This document shows positions 51,914-61,025 of a stretch of 64,000 nucleotides of DNA, piece by piece. Position 1 is the stretch's first letter, and each line of letters starts with the position of its first letter. A model generated the notes under the pieces. It was given only the letters and a program-made list of their open reading frames with translations, did no database searches and had not been told where the DNA came from. The DNA is from Paraburkholderia acidisoli (GTDB lineage: Bacteria; Pseudomonadota; Gammaproteobacteria; Burkholderiales; Burkholderiaceae), in NCBI RefSeq assembly GCF_009789675.1, contig NZ_CP046916.1, positions 1,178,001 through 1,242,000 of the forward strand. The letters are read 5' to 3'. Both the position numbers and the translations under genes were made by a program.

Positions 51914-52210
51914 ATGTACATCGTCTCGCTGATCTACACCGCTTCGCTCGACCGCATCGACGACGCCTTGCCCGCCCATCGCACGTATCTGGACGCGCAG
52001 TTCGCGGCAGGCAACTTCATCGCGGCGGGACCGAAGCTGCCGCGCGACGGCGGCGTGATCGTCGCGTCGCACATGGCGCGCGACACGCTCGACGCGATCC
52101 TCGCCGCCGATCCCTTCGCGCAACACGGCGTGGCGCGCTACGAAGTCACCGAGTTCAAGGCCACGCGGCTCGCGCCCGGGCTGAATCTGCCGCGCCCCGA
52201 ATCGGCATGA
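51914..52210 (+). CDS. YciI-family protein
   Basis: 98-residue dimeric alpha+beta barrel protein: MYIVSLIYTASLDRIDDALP, AHRTYLDAQFAAGNFIAAGP with the family His (H22 region) and Asp, and ILAADPFAQHGVARYEVTEF. YciI-like folds are related to chlorodienelactone-decarboxylating and muconolactone-isomerase-like enzymes, but the function of this type is unknown. It stands alone and converges with the FRG-domain gene. Confidence 0.88.
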   Translation: MYIVSLIYTASLDRIDDALPAHRTYLDAQFAAGNFIAAGPKLPRDGGVIVASHMARDTLDAILAADPFAQHGVARYEVTEFKATRLAPGLNLPRPESA

Positions 52211-52264
52211 TGGTGGGCATCGAGGCTGGTATCTCGCGTCGCATCGATCGATGCGACGGGCGCA

Positions 52265-53056
52265 TCACTGGCCGGTCGTGGCCATGCCCGACCAGACGAT
52301 TTCCAGCTCCACGGCAATCGAGCGCGCGAGCCCGTCGAGGCCCGGAAACAGCGACGCATTCGTGATGTTCATACGATAAAGCCACTTCATCGCGTCCATG
52401 CGAATGCGCGCGGGCAGCACGATCTTGTGCAGCAGTTCCTCGTTGCTCTCGTAGCCGTCGAGAATCGCGCCGAGCGGCTTGTCGATCACGCCCGGCACCA
52501 CGAACGTGCCCGACTGCGCGACAAGCCGGTCGTCCATTTCGGTCGGTTCGCCGGACCAGAGAATTTCGTTGGTATTGCTAAAGAAGTAATGCTCGAAGTT
52601 GTCGCGCACGCGCGGGTCGATCACGTCGCGCGTGAGCGAGGGATTCACGCGCGGCAGCGCGCGGCTGTTCCAGAGCGCGGGCGTGTTCAACGCATACACG
52701 GCGGCGTCGCCGGTCGCGCGTTCCAGCGCGAAAAATGCCGCAACGAAGGGACTTTTCGTGAAATCGAGCAGGCGCGTGGGCGCGCCGTGATGCTGCATCA
52801 GCGCGAGACAACGCAGGTCGTCCGCGAGCATGTCGGGGTGCGCGAGAAAGTTGTGCGCCTTGCGGCGAAACACGCGTATCGCGCGTTCCTCGCGCGCGCG
52901 CCACTGGAGCCGGTCCCCCACATAGTCGCGCATATAACGCGTGAGCGAACTCTCCAGATGCCACTGCGCGTTTTGCTGACCGCGAAACGCCCAGCCGTCG
53001 AGGCGCGTCGTGAGGTCCATGAATTGTTGCCAGTCGGATAGTGCCGTGGTCTGCAT
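52265..53056 (-). CDS. FRG-domain protein
   Basis: 263 residues with the domain's name motif F24-R25-G26 in GWAFRGQQNAQWHLESSLTR, then ALMQHHGAPTRLLDFTKSPF, FVAAFFALERATGDAAVYAL and RIRMDAMKWLYRMNITNASL, covering the full FRG domain. The function of FRG proteins is not established; they are often found near defence or mobile genes, but no such gene is adjacent here. The ATG at 53056 has no strong ribosome site. About 126 bp separate it from the end of the sugar ABC operon on the same strand. Confidence 0.87.
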   Translation of the reverse strand: MQTTALSDWQQFMDLTTRLDGWAFRGQQNAQWHLESSLTRYMRDYVGDRLQWRAREERAIRVFRRKAHNFLAHPDMLADDLRCLALMQHHGAPTRLLDFTKSPFVAAFFALERATGDAAVYALNTPALWNSRALPRVNPSLTRDVIDPRVRDNFEHYFFSNTNEILWSGEPTEMDDRLVAQSGTFVVPGVIDKPLGAILDGYESNEELLHKIVLPARIRMDAMKWLYRMNITNASLFPGLDGLARSIAVELEIVWSGMATTGQ

Positions 53057-53182
53057 CGTGGGTCCGTTGCATGAGCGTTGTTATCTGGCGCGCATACCGC
53101 AATCGTGCGGCACGCGCGCTGTTTCGAACACGCTAACACATCGGCGATGACAGCTCCGCGAAGCAAAAAATTCCCGGCCAGG

Positions 53183-54034
53183 CTAGCCTTTCGTGGCGCC
53201 GAACGTGAGACCTGCCACGAAATGCTTCTGCATTGCGAAGAACATCGCCACGGAAGGCAGGGCAGCAAGGATCGAACCCGCCGAGACGAGATTCCAGGCC
53301 GTGGTCCACTGACCCTTGAGCGCGGCCACGCCCACGGTGATCGGGGCGGCGTCGTCGCCTTGCGTGAGACAGAGCGCCCAGAAGTAATCGTTCCAGACGA
53401 ACGTGAACACGAGGATGGCGAGCGCAGCGAGCGCCGGGCGGATCAGCGGCAGCACGATGCGCGCGAACACGGTCCACTCGTTCGCGCCTTCGATCCGCGC
53501 GGCCTCCACCAGTTCGAACGGCAGTTGTTTGATGAAGTTGCGCAGAAAAAGCGCGCAAAAGCCGGTCTGAAACGAGAGATGAAACAGGATCAGGCCGCCC
53601 ACGCTGTTATAGAGCCCGAGTTTGAGCGTGAGGTCGCGCACGGGAATCATCAGCACTTGAATGGGCACGAAATTGCCGGCCACGAAGGTCGCGAACAACG
53701 CCGAATTGCCCGGAAAGCGATAGATCGCGAGCGCATAGCCGGCGAGCGCCGCGAGCGCGATCGCGCCCGCCACGGCGGGCAGCGTGATCTGCACGCTGTT
53801 CCAGAAGTAATGCAGCATGGGCGAGGTGGTGAGGGCCTCGCGATAGTTGTCGATCAGCGTCAGATGCTTCGGCCAGCCCCAGTAATTGCCCTCGCTGAGC
53901 TCTTCGGTCGAGCGCACGGAGGTCACGAGCACGGCGATCATCGGCAGCAGCCAGATCACGAGCGCGACCGGTAGCGAGAGCTTGTACAGGCGACGCGAAG
54001 CGGGCTTCCACTTGTCGATGGGAATCGGAAACAT
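53183..54034 (-). CDS. Sugar ABC transporter permease (MalG type)
   Basis: Inner-membrane permease of a CUT1 carbohydrate importer, 283 residues, six helices. The MalG-type EAA loop is EAARIEGANEWTVFARIVLP and the end FVAGLTFGATKG matches the family C-terminus. The ATG at 54034 has GGAG 8 bp upstream; the longer frame runs into the other permease. It is the last gene of the beta-galactoside operon, 20 bp after the partner permease. No strong terminator follows. Confidence 0.94.
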   Translation of the reverse strand: MFPIPIDKWKPASRRLYKLSLPVALVIWLLPMIAVLVTSVRSTEELSEGNYWGWPKHLTLIDNYREALTTSPMLHYFWNSVQITLPAVAGAIALAALAGYALAIYRFPGNSALFATFVAGNFVPIQVLMIPVRDLTLKLGLYNSVGGLILFHLSFQTGFCALFLRNFIKQLPFELVEAARIEGANEWTVFARIVLPLIRPALAALAILVFTFVWNDYFWALCLTQGDDAAPITVGVAALKGQWTTAWNLVSAGSILAALPSVAMFFAMQKHFVAGLTFGATKG

Positions 54035-54054
54035 GAGCGGCTCCTCGCGGCGGT

Positions 54055-55056
54055 TCAGTGCTCGCTGCGCAACAGGCGGCGCAGGTGATAGACGATATAG
54101 AGCAGCATGATCGCGAACAGCACCACGGCGATCGCCGCCGAATAACCGAGCCGGTAGTACTTCACGGCCTGGTCGTACATGTAGTACGCGAGCACGGTCG
54201 AGCTTTCGAACGGTCCGCCGCCCGTCATCACGGCGATCAGGTCGAAGCTGCGCAACGCGCCGATGATGGTGACCACCACGGCCATGAACGTCACCGGGCG
54301 CAGTTGCGGCAGGATCACGTGCCAGAGCATGGTCCAGCCCTTCGCGCCTTCCATGCGCGCGGCTTCGATCTGCTCGCTGTTGAGCGTGGTGAGGCCGGTG
54401 AGGTAAAGGATCATGCAGTACGCGGTTTGCGGCCACAGCGCCGCGAAAATGATGCCGGCCGTGGCGTAACGCGGGTCGCCGAGCACCGGAATGCCGTGGC
54501 CCAGCAACAGCGCGAGCAGGCCGAACGTGGGATCGTAAAACCACGAGTAGATAAGCCCCACCACCACGCCGGAGAGCACGAAGGGCGCGAAGAACAGCGA
54601 CTTCACGAAGCGTATGCCGCGCACGGCCTGGTTCAGATACAGCGCGATCGCCAGCCCCAAGGGCGGCGCGAGCAGGAACAACGCCAGCCAGATCACGTTG
54701 TTCTTGAGCGCCGTGTAGAACGTGGGCGCCTCGAACAGTTCGACGTAATTCGCGAACCCCACGAAGGTCGCGTCGCTCATGCCATCCCAGTTATAGAGCG
54801 AAAGCCGCAGCGTGGAGAGAATCGGCCAGATCACATACACCGCGAACATGATGCACGCGGGCGCCAGAAACAGGCACGCGGCGCGGCGCTGCCGGCGTGC
54901 CGTGGGCGAGGCGCGCCGCTTTTTGGGCGCGTGCGTGCCGCTCGCGCGCATGCCGCCCGGCCCCGGATTCGCGCCGGGCGGCACGGCGCCTTCCACGCGC
55001 TGCGCAACGGCCTGCGCCGTGGGTGGCGTCATTGCCTGCGTCACTGCCTGTCTCAC
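54055..55056 (-). CDS. Sugar ABC transporter permease (MalF type)
   Basis: Inner-membrane permease of the same importer, 333 residues with six helices after an unusually long, polar, Ala/Pro/Arg-rich N-terminus of about 60 residues. EAA loop: EAARMEGAKGWTMLWHVILP; also GGPFESSTVLAYYMYDQAVK. Start choice: a TTG at 55062 directly abuts GGAGG, so the GTG at 55056, 6 bp after GGAGG, is preferred. It follows the binding protein by 69 bp and precedes the second permease by 20 bp. Confidence 0.93.
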   Translation of the reverse strand: MRQAVTQAMTPPTAQAVAQRVEGAVPPGANPGPGGMRASGTHAPKKRRASPTARRQRRAACLFLAPACIMFAVYVIWPILSTLRLSLYNWDGMSDATFVGFANYVELFEAPTFYTALKNNVIWLALFLLAPPLGLAIALYLNQAVRGIRFVKSLFFAPFVLSGVVVGLIYSWFYDPTFGLLALLLGHGIPVLGDPRYATAGIIFAALWPQTAYCMILYLTGLTTLNSEQIEAARMEGAKGWTMLWHVILPQLRPVTFMAVVVTIIGALRSFDLIAVMTGGGPFESSTVLAYYMYDQAVKYYRLGYSAAIAVVLFAIMLLYIVYHLRRLLRSEH

Positions 55057-55125
55057 GGGCAACCTCCTCTCTGGACTGCGCGGCGAGCGCCGCCATTCGC
55101 AGCACTCGCCTTTCCTCAGGATGAC

Positions 55126-56376
55126 TTATTTCTTGTAGATACGCTGACGCGCCTGCTCGAGCTGGGCGAGAATCGCGTCGATCTTGCTGGGATCGGACAT
55201 GAACTGCTGCATGCCCTTCATGCCTTCGTCGGCCATTTCCTTCGTCATGTCGCGGTCGTAGAACTGCGCAATGCCGCCCTTGGTGTTGGCGAGAATCTGG
55301 AAGCCGATCTTCGAAATGGGATCGTCGGGTTCCGGCGACTTGCTGTTCGCCGAAAGCGAGCCCAGACCCTTCGCCAGTTGCGCACCCACCGCCGGCGTTT
55401 CCGCGAAGGCGAGGAACGCGTGCGCGTCGGCCTTGTTCTTCGCCTTCGCCGGAATATGCAGCGACTCCACCGGACCGTCTTCGGCGGTAGGCACGTTCGC
55501 GTCGATGATCGGGAACTGGAAGTAGCCCATTTGCTGCTTCACCGTGGGGCTGAAACCGCCCGTGATGAAGGTGCCCATCAGCATCATCGCCGCCTTGCCC
55601 TGGAACAGGAACGGCTGCGCCGCATCGAGATCGTAGGACAACGAATTGTCGATGAAGTACCCCGCGTCGAGCAGTTGCTTCCACGTGGTGTAGACCTTTT
55701 TCACGCGCGCGTCCGTGTACGGCACTTCGCCCGCCATCAGCTTCTGGTGGAACGCGTTGCCGTTCAGGCGCAGGTCGAGATAATCGAACCAGCCCGCCAG
55801 CGTCCAGGCGTCGCGGCCGCCCACGGCGATCGGCGTGATGCCCGCAGCCTTGAGCTTCTTGCAGTCGTCGAGAAACTCATTCCACGTTTTCGGCTCGTTC
55901 GCAATGCCGGCCTTCTGGAACAGGTCCTTGCGATAGAACATGCCCCACGAGTAATACACCGTGGGCGCTGCGTACTGTTTGCCCTGGAACGACGACGCTT
56001 CCTTCGTGGAGGCGTACATGCTGTCCCAGTTGTTCTTCTGCCAGTCGCCCGACAGGTCTTCGAACAGGCCGCGCTTCGCGTAATACGCCATGCGCTCGCC
56101 GTCGTGCCAGTTCACGATATCGGGCGGCGCGGTCGTGAGCCAGTTGGGCAGTTGCACCTTATAGGCTTCTTCGTCGACGAACGACACTTTCACGTCGGTG
56201 CCGGGGTGCGTTTTCTTGAACTCGTCGATCACCTGCTGCCACACGGCGCGCTGGCTCGCGCCCTTGAACGCGATGTTCACTTCGAGCGTGGCGGCCTGCG
56301 CGACGCCCGCGATCGCACTCGCCGCGAGCGCCACGGCAACGAGCATCGTGCGCGGTCTGAAGGTCTTGCCGATCAT
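55126..56376 (-). CDS. Sugar ABC transporter substrate-binding protein
   Basis: Periplasmic binding protein of the CUT1/MalE-like type, 416 residues. Signal peptide MIGKTFRPRTMLVAVALAAS ending VAQA (about residue 28). Features: VIDEFKKTHPGTDVKVSFVD, PDIVNWHDGERMAYYAKRGL, PTVYYSWGMFYRKDLFQKAG and FLFQGKAAMMLMGTFITGGF. The adjacent GH42 beta-galactosidase and LacI regulator indicate a galactoside or galacto-oligosaccharide ligand, but the sugar is inferred. It sits third in the operon, 57 bp after the beta-galactosidase gene. Confidence 0.94.
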   Translation of the reverse strand: MIGKTFRPRTMLVAVALAASAIAGVAQAATLEVNIAFKGASQRAVWQQVIDEFKKTHPGTDVKVSFVDEEAYKVQLPNWLTTAPPDIVNWHDGERMAYYAKRGLFEDLSGDWQKNNWDSMYASTKEASSFQGKQYAAPTVYYSWGMFYRKDLFQKAGIANEPKTWNEFLDDCKKLKAAGITPIAVGGRDAWTLAGWFDYLDLRLNGNAFHQKLMAGEVPYTDARVKKVYTTWKQLLDAGYFIDNSLSYDLDAAQPFLFQGKAAMMLMGTFITGGFSPTVKQQMGYFQFPIIDANVPTAEDGPVESLHIPAKAKNKADAHAFLAFAETPAVGAQLAKGLGSLSANSKSPEPDDPISKIGFQILANTKGGIAQFYDRDMTKEMADEGMKGMQQFMSDPSKIDAILAQLEQARQRIYKK

Positions 56377-56433
56377 GCATGTCTCCTGGTTTTACGTCGT
56401 TGTCGGTGCTGCATCGGTTGCGAAGGAACGCGT

Positions 56434-58461
56434 TCAGGACGCGCGGTACGCGGCCACGCCCTGCGGTTCTATGGTACGCGCGCCGATCACGAATGCCTCG
56501 TCGGGAATGTCCGCAGGCACGACGTGTTCGCGCGGGCCGTAGTTGAACACCCACGTGATGCCACCGCGGCGGCTCGTGCGCACGGCGTCGCCGAGCGCGC
56601 GCGGGGCGAGACCCGCTTCGCGCGCGATGCGGGCGAACAGCGCCTCGGTCGTGGCGTCGTCGAACAGGCTCGCAAAGTAATGGGTCGCGCCGCTCTTCAC
56701 GTACGCGGGATGGCCGTCGCCGAATGTCGCGCGTACTTCGGGCACCACGTAGTCGCCGTGCGCCGTGTGGGCGCCCAGTTCGATCAGATCGCGCCAATGC
56801 CGCGCATGGCCTTCGTGCGTGCCGTTCGCGGCGCGTTTATCGTCAGCGACCCCATCGGCATCGAAGCGCACCGGCTCCGTCACGTTCGGCCGCATCGACT
56901 CCACGCGCCACACGCGCAACGGCAGCAGCGCGGCGAGCGGGCCCGGCGGCAGGTTGCCGGGAATCTGCAGGTCGACCGTCTTCGAACCCGTGCGCGGACC
57001 GATCACCACCTGCGCGCCCGAATCGGCGAGACGCTGTGCGAAATCGTCGGGGACGACCGGCAACGGCGGCACGACCACGAGTTGATAACCATCGAGCGGC
57101 GCATGCACCGGAACGATATCGACGTCGAACCCGAGCGCACGCAGCGCGGAATAGTATTCGACGGCAAAGCGCGGGTAATGAAAGTCCGCGCCTTGCGGAT
57201 GAATCTCGAACAGCCACTTCGCCTCGTAGTCGAACACGAGCGCAACCCGTGTCTTCACGTCGAAGTCGCCATCGCCCTGCGCCGCCAGCACCGCTTCGAT
57301 TTCCTCGGCCACGCGCGCCGCTTCGGCCGCGCCGATATCGGGGCGATTGTCGGGCGTATTGAGGCCCGCGTGCATCTGCTCCTGCGCGAACGGCGCCTGC
57401 CGCCAGCGGAAATACGACACGCAGCCCGCGCCATGCGCGAACGCTTCCCAGCTCCACAGGCGCACCATGCCGGGCAGCGGCGCCGGATTCCAGTGCGCCC
57501 AGTTCACGGGACCGGGCTGCTGCTCCATCACCCAGAACGGCAGCTTCGACATGCCGCGATACACGTCGTGATTGAACGAGGCGAAGTCGGGGTGACCCGT
57601 GCGCAGGAAGCGCGCTTTCACCTCGGGTGCATACCACTGCTCTTCGAGCGCGCCGAGCGGATAACTGTCCCACGTCGCGACGTCGAGATCGGCGGCCACC
57701 TTGTAGTGATCGAACTCCGTGAAAAGCTGCATGAAGTTGTGCGCGATGGGCCGCCCCGGCGAATGCGCGCGCAGGATATCGACCTGCATGCGGTTGTAGC
57801 GCTGCACTTCGTCGGAAGCGAAGCGGCGATAGTCGAGCCGGTGCGAAGGATGCGCTTCAGTCACCGTGCCGATGGGCGCGTCGACTTCGTCGAAGCTGCG
57901 GTACTCCATGCTCCAGAACACCGTGCCCCATGCGGTATTCAGCGCGTCGATGCTGCCGTAACGCGCCTTGAGCCATGCCCGGAAGCGTTGCACGGCGGCG
58001 GCCGAATAACTGACCACGGTTTGATGGCAGCCGTATTCGTTATCGGTTTGCCAGTACGCCACCGCGGGGTGCTTGCCGTAGCGCGCGGCCACCGCCTCGC
58101 AAATCTTTTTCGATGCCTCGAAATACGACGGCGACGAAAAATCGTAATGACGCCGCGAGCCGAACGCGCGCACTCGGCCATCGGCGCCCACCGGCAGAAT
58201 GTCGGGATGCAGGTCGATCAGCCACTTCGGCGGCGTGGCCGTGGGCGTGCACATCACCACTTGCAGTCCCGCCGCGCCCAGCGTGTCGATCGCGCGATCG
58301 AGCCAGCCCCAGTCGTATTCGCCCGGCGTTGGCTCGATGCGGCTCCACGCGAATTCGGCGATCCGCACCTGCTCGATGCCCAGCGCCTTCATGCGCGCGG
58401 CGTCGTCTTGCCACATCGCTTCGGGCCAATGCTCGGGGTAATAACAGACTCCAAGGCGCAT
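56434..58461 (-). CDS. GH42 beta-galactosidase
   Basis: Cytoplasmic enzyme hydrolysing terminal beta-galactosides, probably those imported by the surrounding ABC system. 675 residues, typical for GH42: [20 protein letters not shown] at the barrel start, acid/base E142 in TDNEYGCH, nucleophile E313 in [17 protein letters not shown], then the trimerisation and small C-terminal domains. The residues agree in position with well-studied GH42 enzymes. No signal peptide. GGAG lies 8 bp before the ATG at 58461. The usual Cys cluster of the thermophilic enzymes is absent. It is the second gene of the operon, after the ATPase. Confidence 0.95.
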   Translation of the reverse strand: MRLGVCYYPEHWPEAMWQDDAARMKALGIEQVRIAEFAWSRIEPTPGEYDWGWLDRAIDTLGAAGLQVVMCTPTATPPKWLIDLHPDILPVGADGRVRAFGSRRHYDFSSPSYFEASKKICEAVAARYGKHPAVAYWQTDNEYGCHQTVVSYSAAAVQRFRAWLKARYGSIDALNTAWGTVFWSMEYRSFDEVDAPIGTVTEAHPSHRLDYRRFASDEVQRYNRMQVDILRAHSPGRPIAHNFMQLFTEFDHYKVAADLDVATWDSYPLGALEEQWYAPEVKARFLRTGHPDFASFNHDVYRGMSKLPFWVMEQQPGPVNWAHWNPAPLPGMVRLWSWEAFAHGAGCVSYFRWRQAPFAQEQMHAGLNTPDNRPDIGAAEAARVAEEIEAVLAAQGDGDFDVKTRVALVFDYEAKWLFEIHPQGADFHYPRFAVEYYSALRALGFDVDIVPVHAPLDGYQLVVVPPLPVVPDDFAQRLADSGAQVVIGPRTGSKTVDLQIPGNLPPGPLAALLPLRVWRVESMRPNVTEPVRFDADGVADDKRAANGTHEGHARHWRDLIELGAHTAHGDYVVPEVRATFGDGHPAYVKSGATHYFASLFDDATTEALFARIAREAGLAPRALGDAVRTSRRGGITWVFNYGPREHVVPADIPDEAFVIGARTIEPQGVAAYRAS

Positions 58462-58535
58462 GCCAGTGTCTCCGGTTTTCGTGTTTGTGTGTACGTTCGG
58501 GTCTTGCGTGGTTACCGTGCCTAAGCCGCGCACGC

Positions 58536-59705
58536 TCAAAGCGCAGGCTGGGCGGCGGCCACGAGCGGCGCGACGGCGAAACCGTCCTCCGCGAACAGAT
58601 GGCACGCCGCTGCATTGGCCCGAAACTGCGCAGGCTCGCCGCTTTGCAGACGCGCGTCGCCGGGCGCCTTGGCGATGAGCGCAGCGCCGCCGGGCTGTTC
58701 GAGATGCACGTAGCTGTGCTCGCCGAGTTCTTCGATCAGCGTGACGGCCCGGCGAATTACCAGGGAATCCTGATGATCGAGCGATGCTGCTGGCGCCGCG
58801 CCTTGCAGTTCGAGATGCTCGGGCCGCACGCCCAGCGTGACGCTCGCGCCCACGGCAAGCCCGTCGCCCCGCACCGCGAGGCGCACGCTTTCGCCGCTGC
58901 CTTCGAGCGTGACGCTCACGCCATTCGCCTCGACGGCATGCACGCGCGCGGGCAGGAAGTTCATGCGCGGCGAACCGATGAAGCCGGCCACGAAGCGACT
59001 CGCGGGGCGGTGATACAACTCGAGCGGCGCGCCCACCTGCGCGATGCTGCCGTATCGTTCGGTATCCTGACCGCTATGCAGCAGCACGATCTTGTCGGCG
59101 AGCGTCATCGCCTCGATCTGATCGTGCGTGACGTACACCACGCTCGCCTGGGCGAATTGCCGGTGCAAACGCGCGATTTCGATACGGGTCTGGCCACGCA
59201 ACGTGGCGTCGAGGTTCGAAAGCGGTTCGTCGAACAGAAACACGCCGGGCTCGCGCACGATCGCCCGGCCAATGGCCACGCGCTGGCGCTGGCCGCCCGA
59301 GAGCGCCTTGGGATGGCGGTCCAGCAGCGCTTCGAGTTGCAGCACGCGCGCCGCCTCGCGCACCTTGCGGTCGATGTCGGCTTTCGGCAGCTTCGCGAGC
59401 TTGAGACCGAACGCCATGTTCTCGTACACGGTCATGTGCGGAAACAGCGCGTAGCTCTGGAACACCATCGCCACGCCGCGCTGTGCCGCGCCCACGTCGT
59501 TCACGAGCTTGCCGCCGATCGAGACGTCGCCGTCGGTCACGTCTTCGAGACCCGCGATCAACCGCAGCAGCGTGGACTTGCCGCAACCCGAGGGGCCGAG
59601 AAACACGCAGAACTCGTTATTGCCGATTTCCAGATCGACGTTGCGAATCACCGGCGGGTTGTCGCCGAATGCCTTCTGCACGCCGCGTAACGAAATACTC
59701 GCCAT
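58536..59705 (-). CDS. Sugar ABC transporter ATPase (MalK/UgpC type)
   Basis: Cytoplasmic ATPase of the sugar importer, first gene of the operon. 389 residues: ABC domain with Walker [11 protein letters not shown]-loop [20 protein letters not shown], signature LSGGQRQR, Walker [14 protein letters not shown], switch [11 protein letters not shown], and a C-terminal TOBE/OB regulatory domain (about 240-375). The ATG at 59705 (MASISLRGV) is preferred to one five codons upstream because of the family start and the purine-rich GGAGACCGGAG before it. The LacI-type palindrome 40 bp upstream should govern the whole operon. Confidence 0.94.
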   Translation of the reverse strand: MASISLRGVQKAFGDNPPVIRNVDLEIGNNEFCVFLGPSGCGKSTLLRLIAGLEDVTDGDVSIGGKLVNDVGAAQRGVAMVFQSYALFPHMTVYENMAFGLKLAKLPKADIDRKVREAARVLQLEALLDRHPKALSGGQRQRVAIGRAIVREPGVFLFDEPLSNLDATLRGQTRIEIARLHRQFAQASVVYVTHDQIEAMTLADKIVLLHSGQDTERYGSIAQVGAPLELYHRPASRFVAGFIGSPRMNFLPARVHAVEANGVSVTLEGSGESVRLAVRGDGLAVGASVTLGVRPEHLELQGAAPAASLDHQDSLVIRRAVTLIEELGEHSYVHLEQPGGAALIAKAPGDARLQSGEPAQFRANAAACHLFAEDGFAVAPLVAAAQPAL

Positions 59706-59744
59706 CGCTCCGGTCTCCATGTTCTAATCGCCACGACACGGAGA

Positions 59745-59756
59745 TTAAGCGCTTAA
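59745..59756. promoter_or_regulatory. LacI-type operator (perfect palindrome)
   Basis: TTAAGCGCTTAA, a perfect 12-bp palindrome with the central CG that LacI-family hinge helices insert into. It is 40 bp upstream of the ATPase start and about 190 bp from the lacI start, in the divergent region, so the adjacent LacI protein is the obvious candidate ligand. Confidence 0.65.
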
Positions 59757-59757
59757 C

Positions 59758-59800
59758 CAGCAGGCCTGAAAAAAACGATCGCGATGCGATCAGCCTGCTG
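59758..59800. promoter_or_regulatory. Nested inverted repeats in the lacI-operon divergent region
   Basis: Outer arms CAGCAGGC (59758-59765) and GCCTGCTG (59793-59800) flank an inner stem GATCGC-gat-GCGATC (59777-59791). A run of A lies between the left arm and the inner stem. Next to the LacI palindrome, this may be a second operator, a loop-forming site or a structured leader. Confidence 0.45.
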
Positions 59801-59942
59801 CGTCTCCATGATCGTTCTGATTGTGCGGCTTATGGTGCAGCGTTCTGTCACGATCAGGCAAATGTTGAATGACCTTCCCACATTTTGAGATCAAGCTCGT
59901 CGAATTCGAGATATCGAAATGGGGATATCGATTACGGACCGC

Positions 59943-60959
59943 ATGGCCACCCTGAACGAAGTCGCGCAGCGCGCCGGCGTCACGCCCGCCACCGTCTCCA
60001 ACGTGCTGCGCAATCGCGGCCGCGTGGGCGAAGCAACGCGCCAGCGCGTGCTCGAAGCCGTCGCGGCGCTCGGTTACCGGCCGCATCTACCGGCGCGCGC
60101 GCTCGCCGAAGGCCGCGCGCCCACCATCGCGTTGATGGTCTCGAGCATCGCCAATCCGTTTTATCCGGAGTTCGCGCTCGCCGTGGAAAACGCGCTGCGG
60201 CGCAGCGGCCAGTTCCTCATCATCTGCAATACCGACGGCGACCCGCAAACGGGCCGTGCCTATCTCGACCAGATCGCCGGCACGCTCTCGGCGGGCGTGC
60301 TCGTCATGAACGCGAATCTCGATTTCGCCGACCTGCGGGCCACCGAGCGGCGCGGCGCGCCCGTGGTGCTGTGCATGTGGGAGCGGCCGCACGACCCGCC
60401 CGGGTTACCCTGCGTGGCCGTCGACTTCGGGCTCGCGGGCATGCTCGCGGCGCGGCATCTGCTCGAACTCGGGCATCGGCGCATTGGCGCGATCGTCGGC
60501 AGCAAGATCTCGGGCATTCACGCGGCGCGCTACGAAGGCTTCCTCGCGGCAATGAATGCGGCCGGGCTCGACGGCGCGCGCGCGCCCGTGCTCTACGCGC
60601 CGGACACCACGCAAGGCGGCTACGCGGCCACGCGCGAATTGCTGGCGCGGCATCCCGACCTCACCGCCGTCTTCACGACCAACGACCTGCCCGCGCTGGG
60701 CGCGATGCAGGCGGCCGCCGACCTCGGGTTGCCCGTGCCCGCGGCGCTCTCGGTAATCGGCATTACGGATATTCAGCTGGCGCGCGAGTCGCGCCCGGCG
60801 TTGACGACCGTGGCGGTGCCCACGGTGGAAGCGGCGGAACTGGCGGTGGCGTTGTTGCAGGAACTGGTCGAGCAGCCCGCGAAGGCGGCCGGGCGCGTGT
60901 GCGTGACCTCGGCGCCGGAGCTGGTGGTGCGCGGTTCGACGGCGCGGCCGCGAGCGTGA
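59943..60959 (+). CDS. LacI-family repressor of the beta-galactoside operon
   Basis: 338 residues: helix-turn-helix plus hinge (MATLNEVAQRAGVTPATVSN, NRGRVGEATRQRVLEAVAAL, GYRPHLPARALAEGR) and a periplasmic-binding-like sugar domain (TIALMVSSIANPFYPEFALA, GHRRIGAIVGSKISGIHAAR, AVFTTNDLPALGAMQAAADL). The ATG at 59943 fits the family start; an ATG eight codons upstream is possible. It is divergent from the beta-galactosidase/ABC operon and should repress it until a galactoside is bound. Confidence 0.93.
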   Translation: MATLNEVAQRAGVTPATVSNVLRNRGRVGEATRQRVLEAVAALGYRPHLPARALAEGRAPTIALMVSSIANPFYPEFALAVENALRRSGQFLIICNTDGDPQTGRAYLDQIAGTLSAGVLVMNANLDFADLRATERRGAPVVLCMWERPHDPPGLPCVAVDFGLAGMLAARHLLELGHRRIGAIVGSKISGIHAARYEGFLAAMNAAGLDGARAPVLYAPDTTQGGYAATRELLARHPDLTAVFTTNDLPALGAMQAAADLGLPVPAALSVIGITDIQLARESRPALTTVAVPTVEAAELAVALLQELVEQPAKAAGRVCVTSAPELVVRGSTARPRA

Positions 60960-61025
60960 GGCTGCGCCCGGGTGTGTGCCCGAGCGCCGTGGCGGCTACA
61001 GTCGCGATCTCCGCGCGAACAACGC

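Noticed and set aside
53140..53182. Terminator after the sugar operon
   Set aside because: A minus-strand T run follows GGCTAGCC and CCTGGCCGGG, but neither forms a stable stem of terminator type.
54058..58524. Plus-strand open frame of 1488 codons
   Set aside because: Lies antisense to the binding protein, permease and beta-galactosidase genes; its His/Arg/Ala-rich translation is the mirror of GC3-biased codons.
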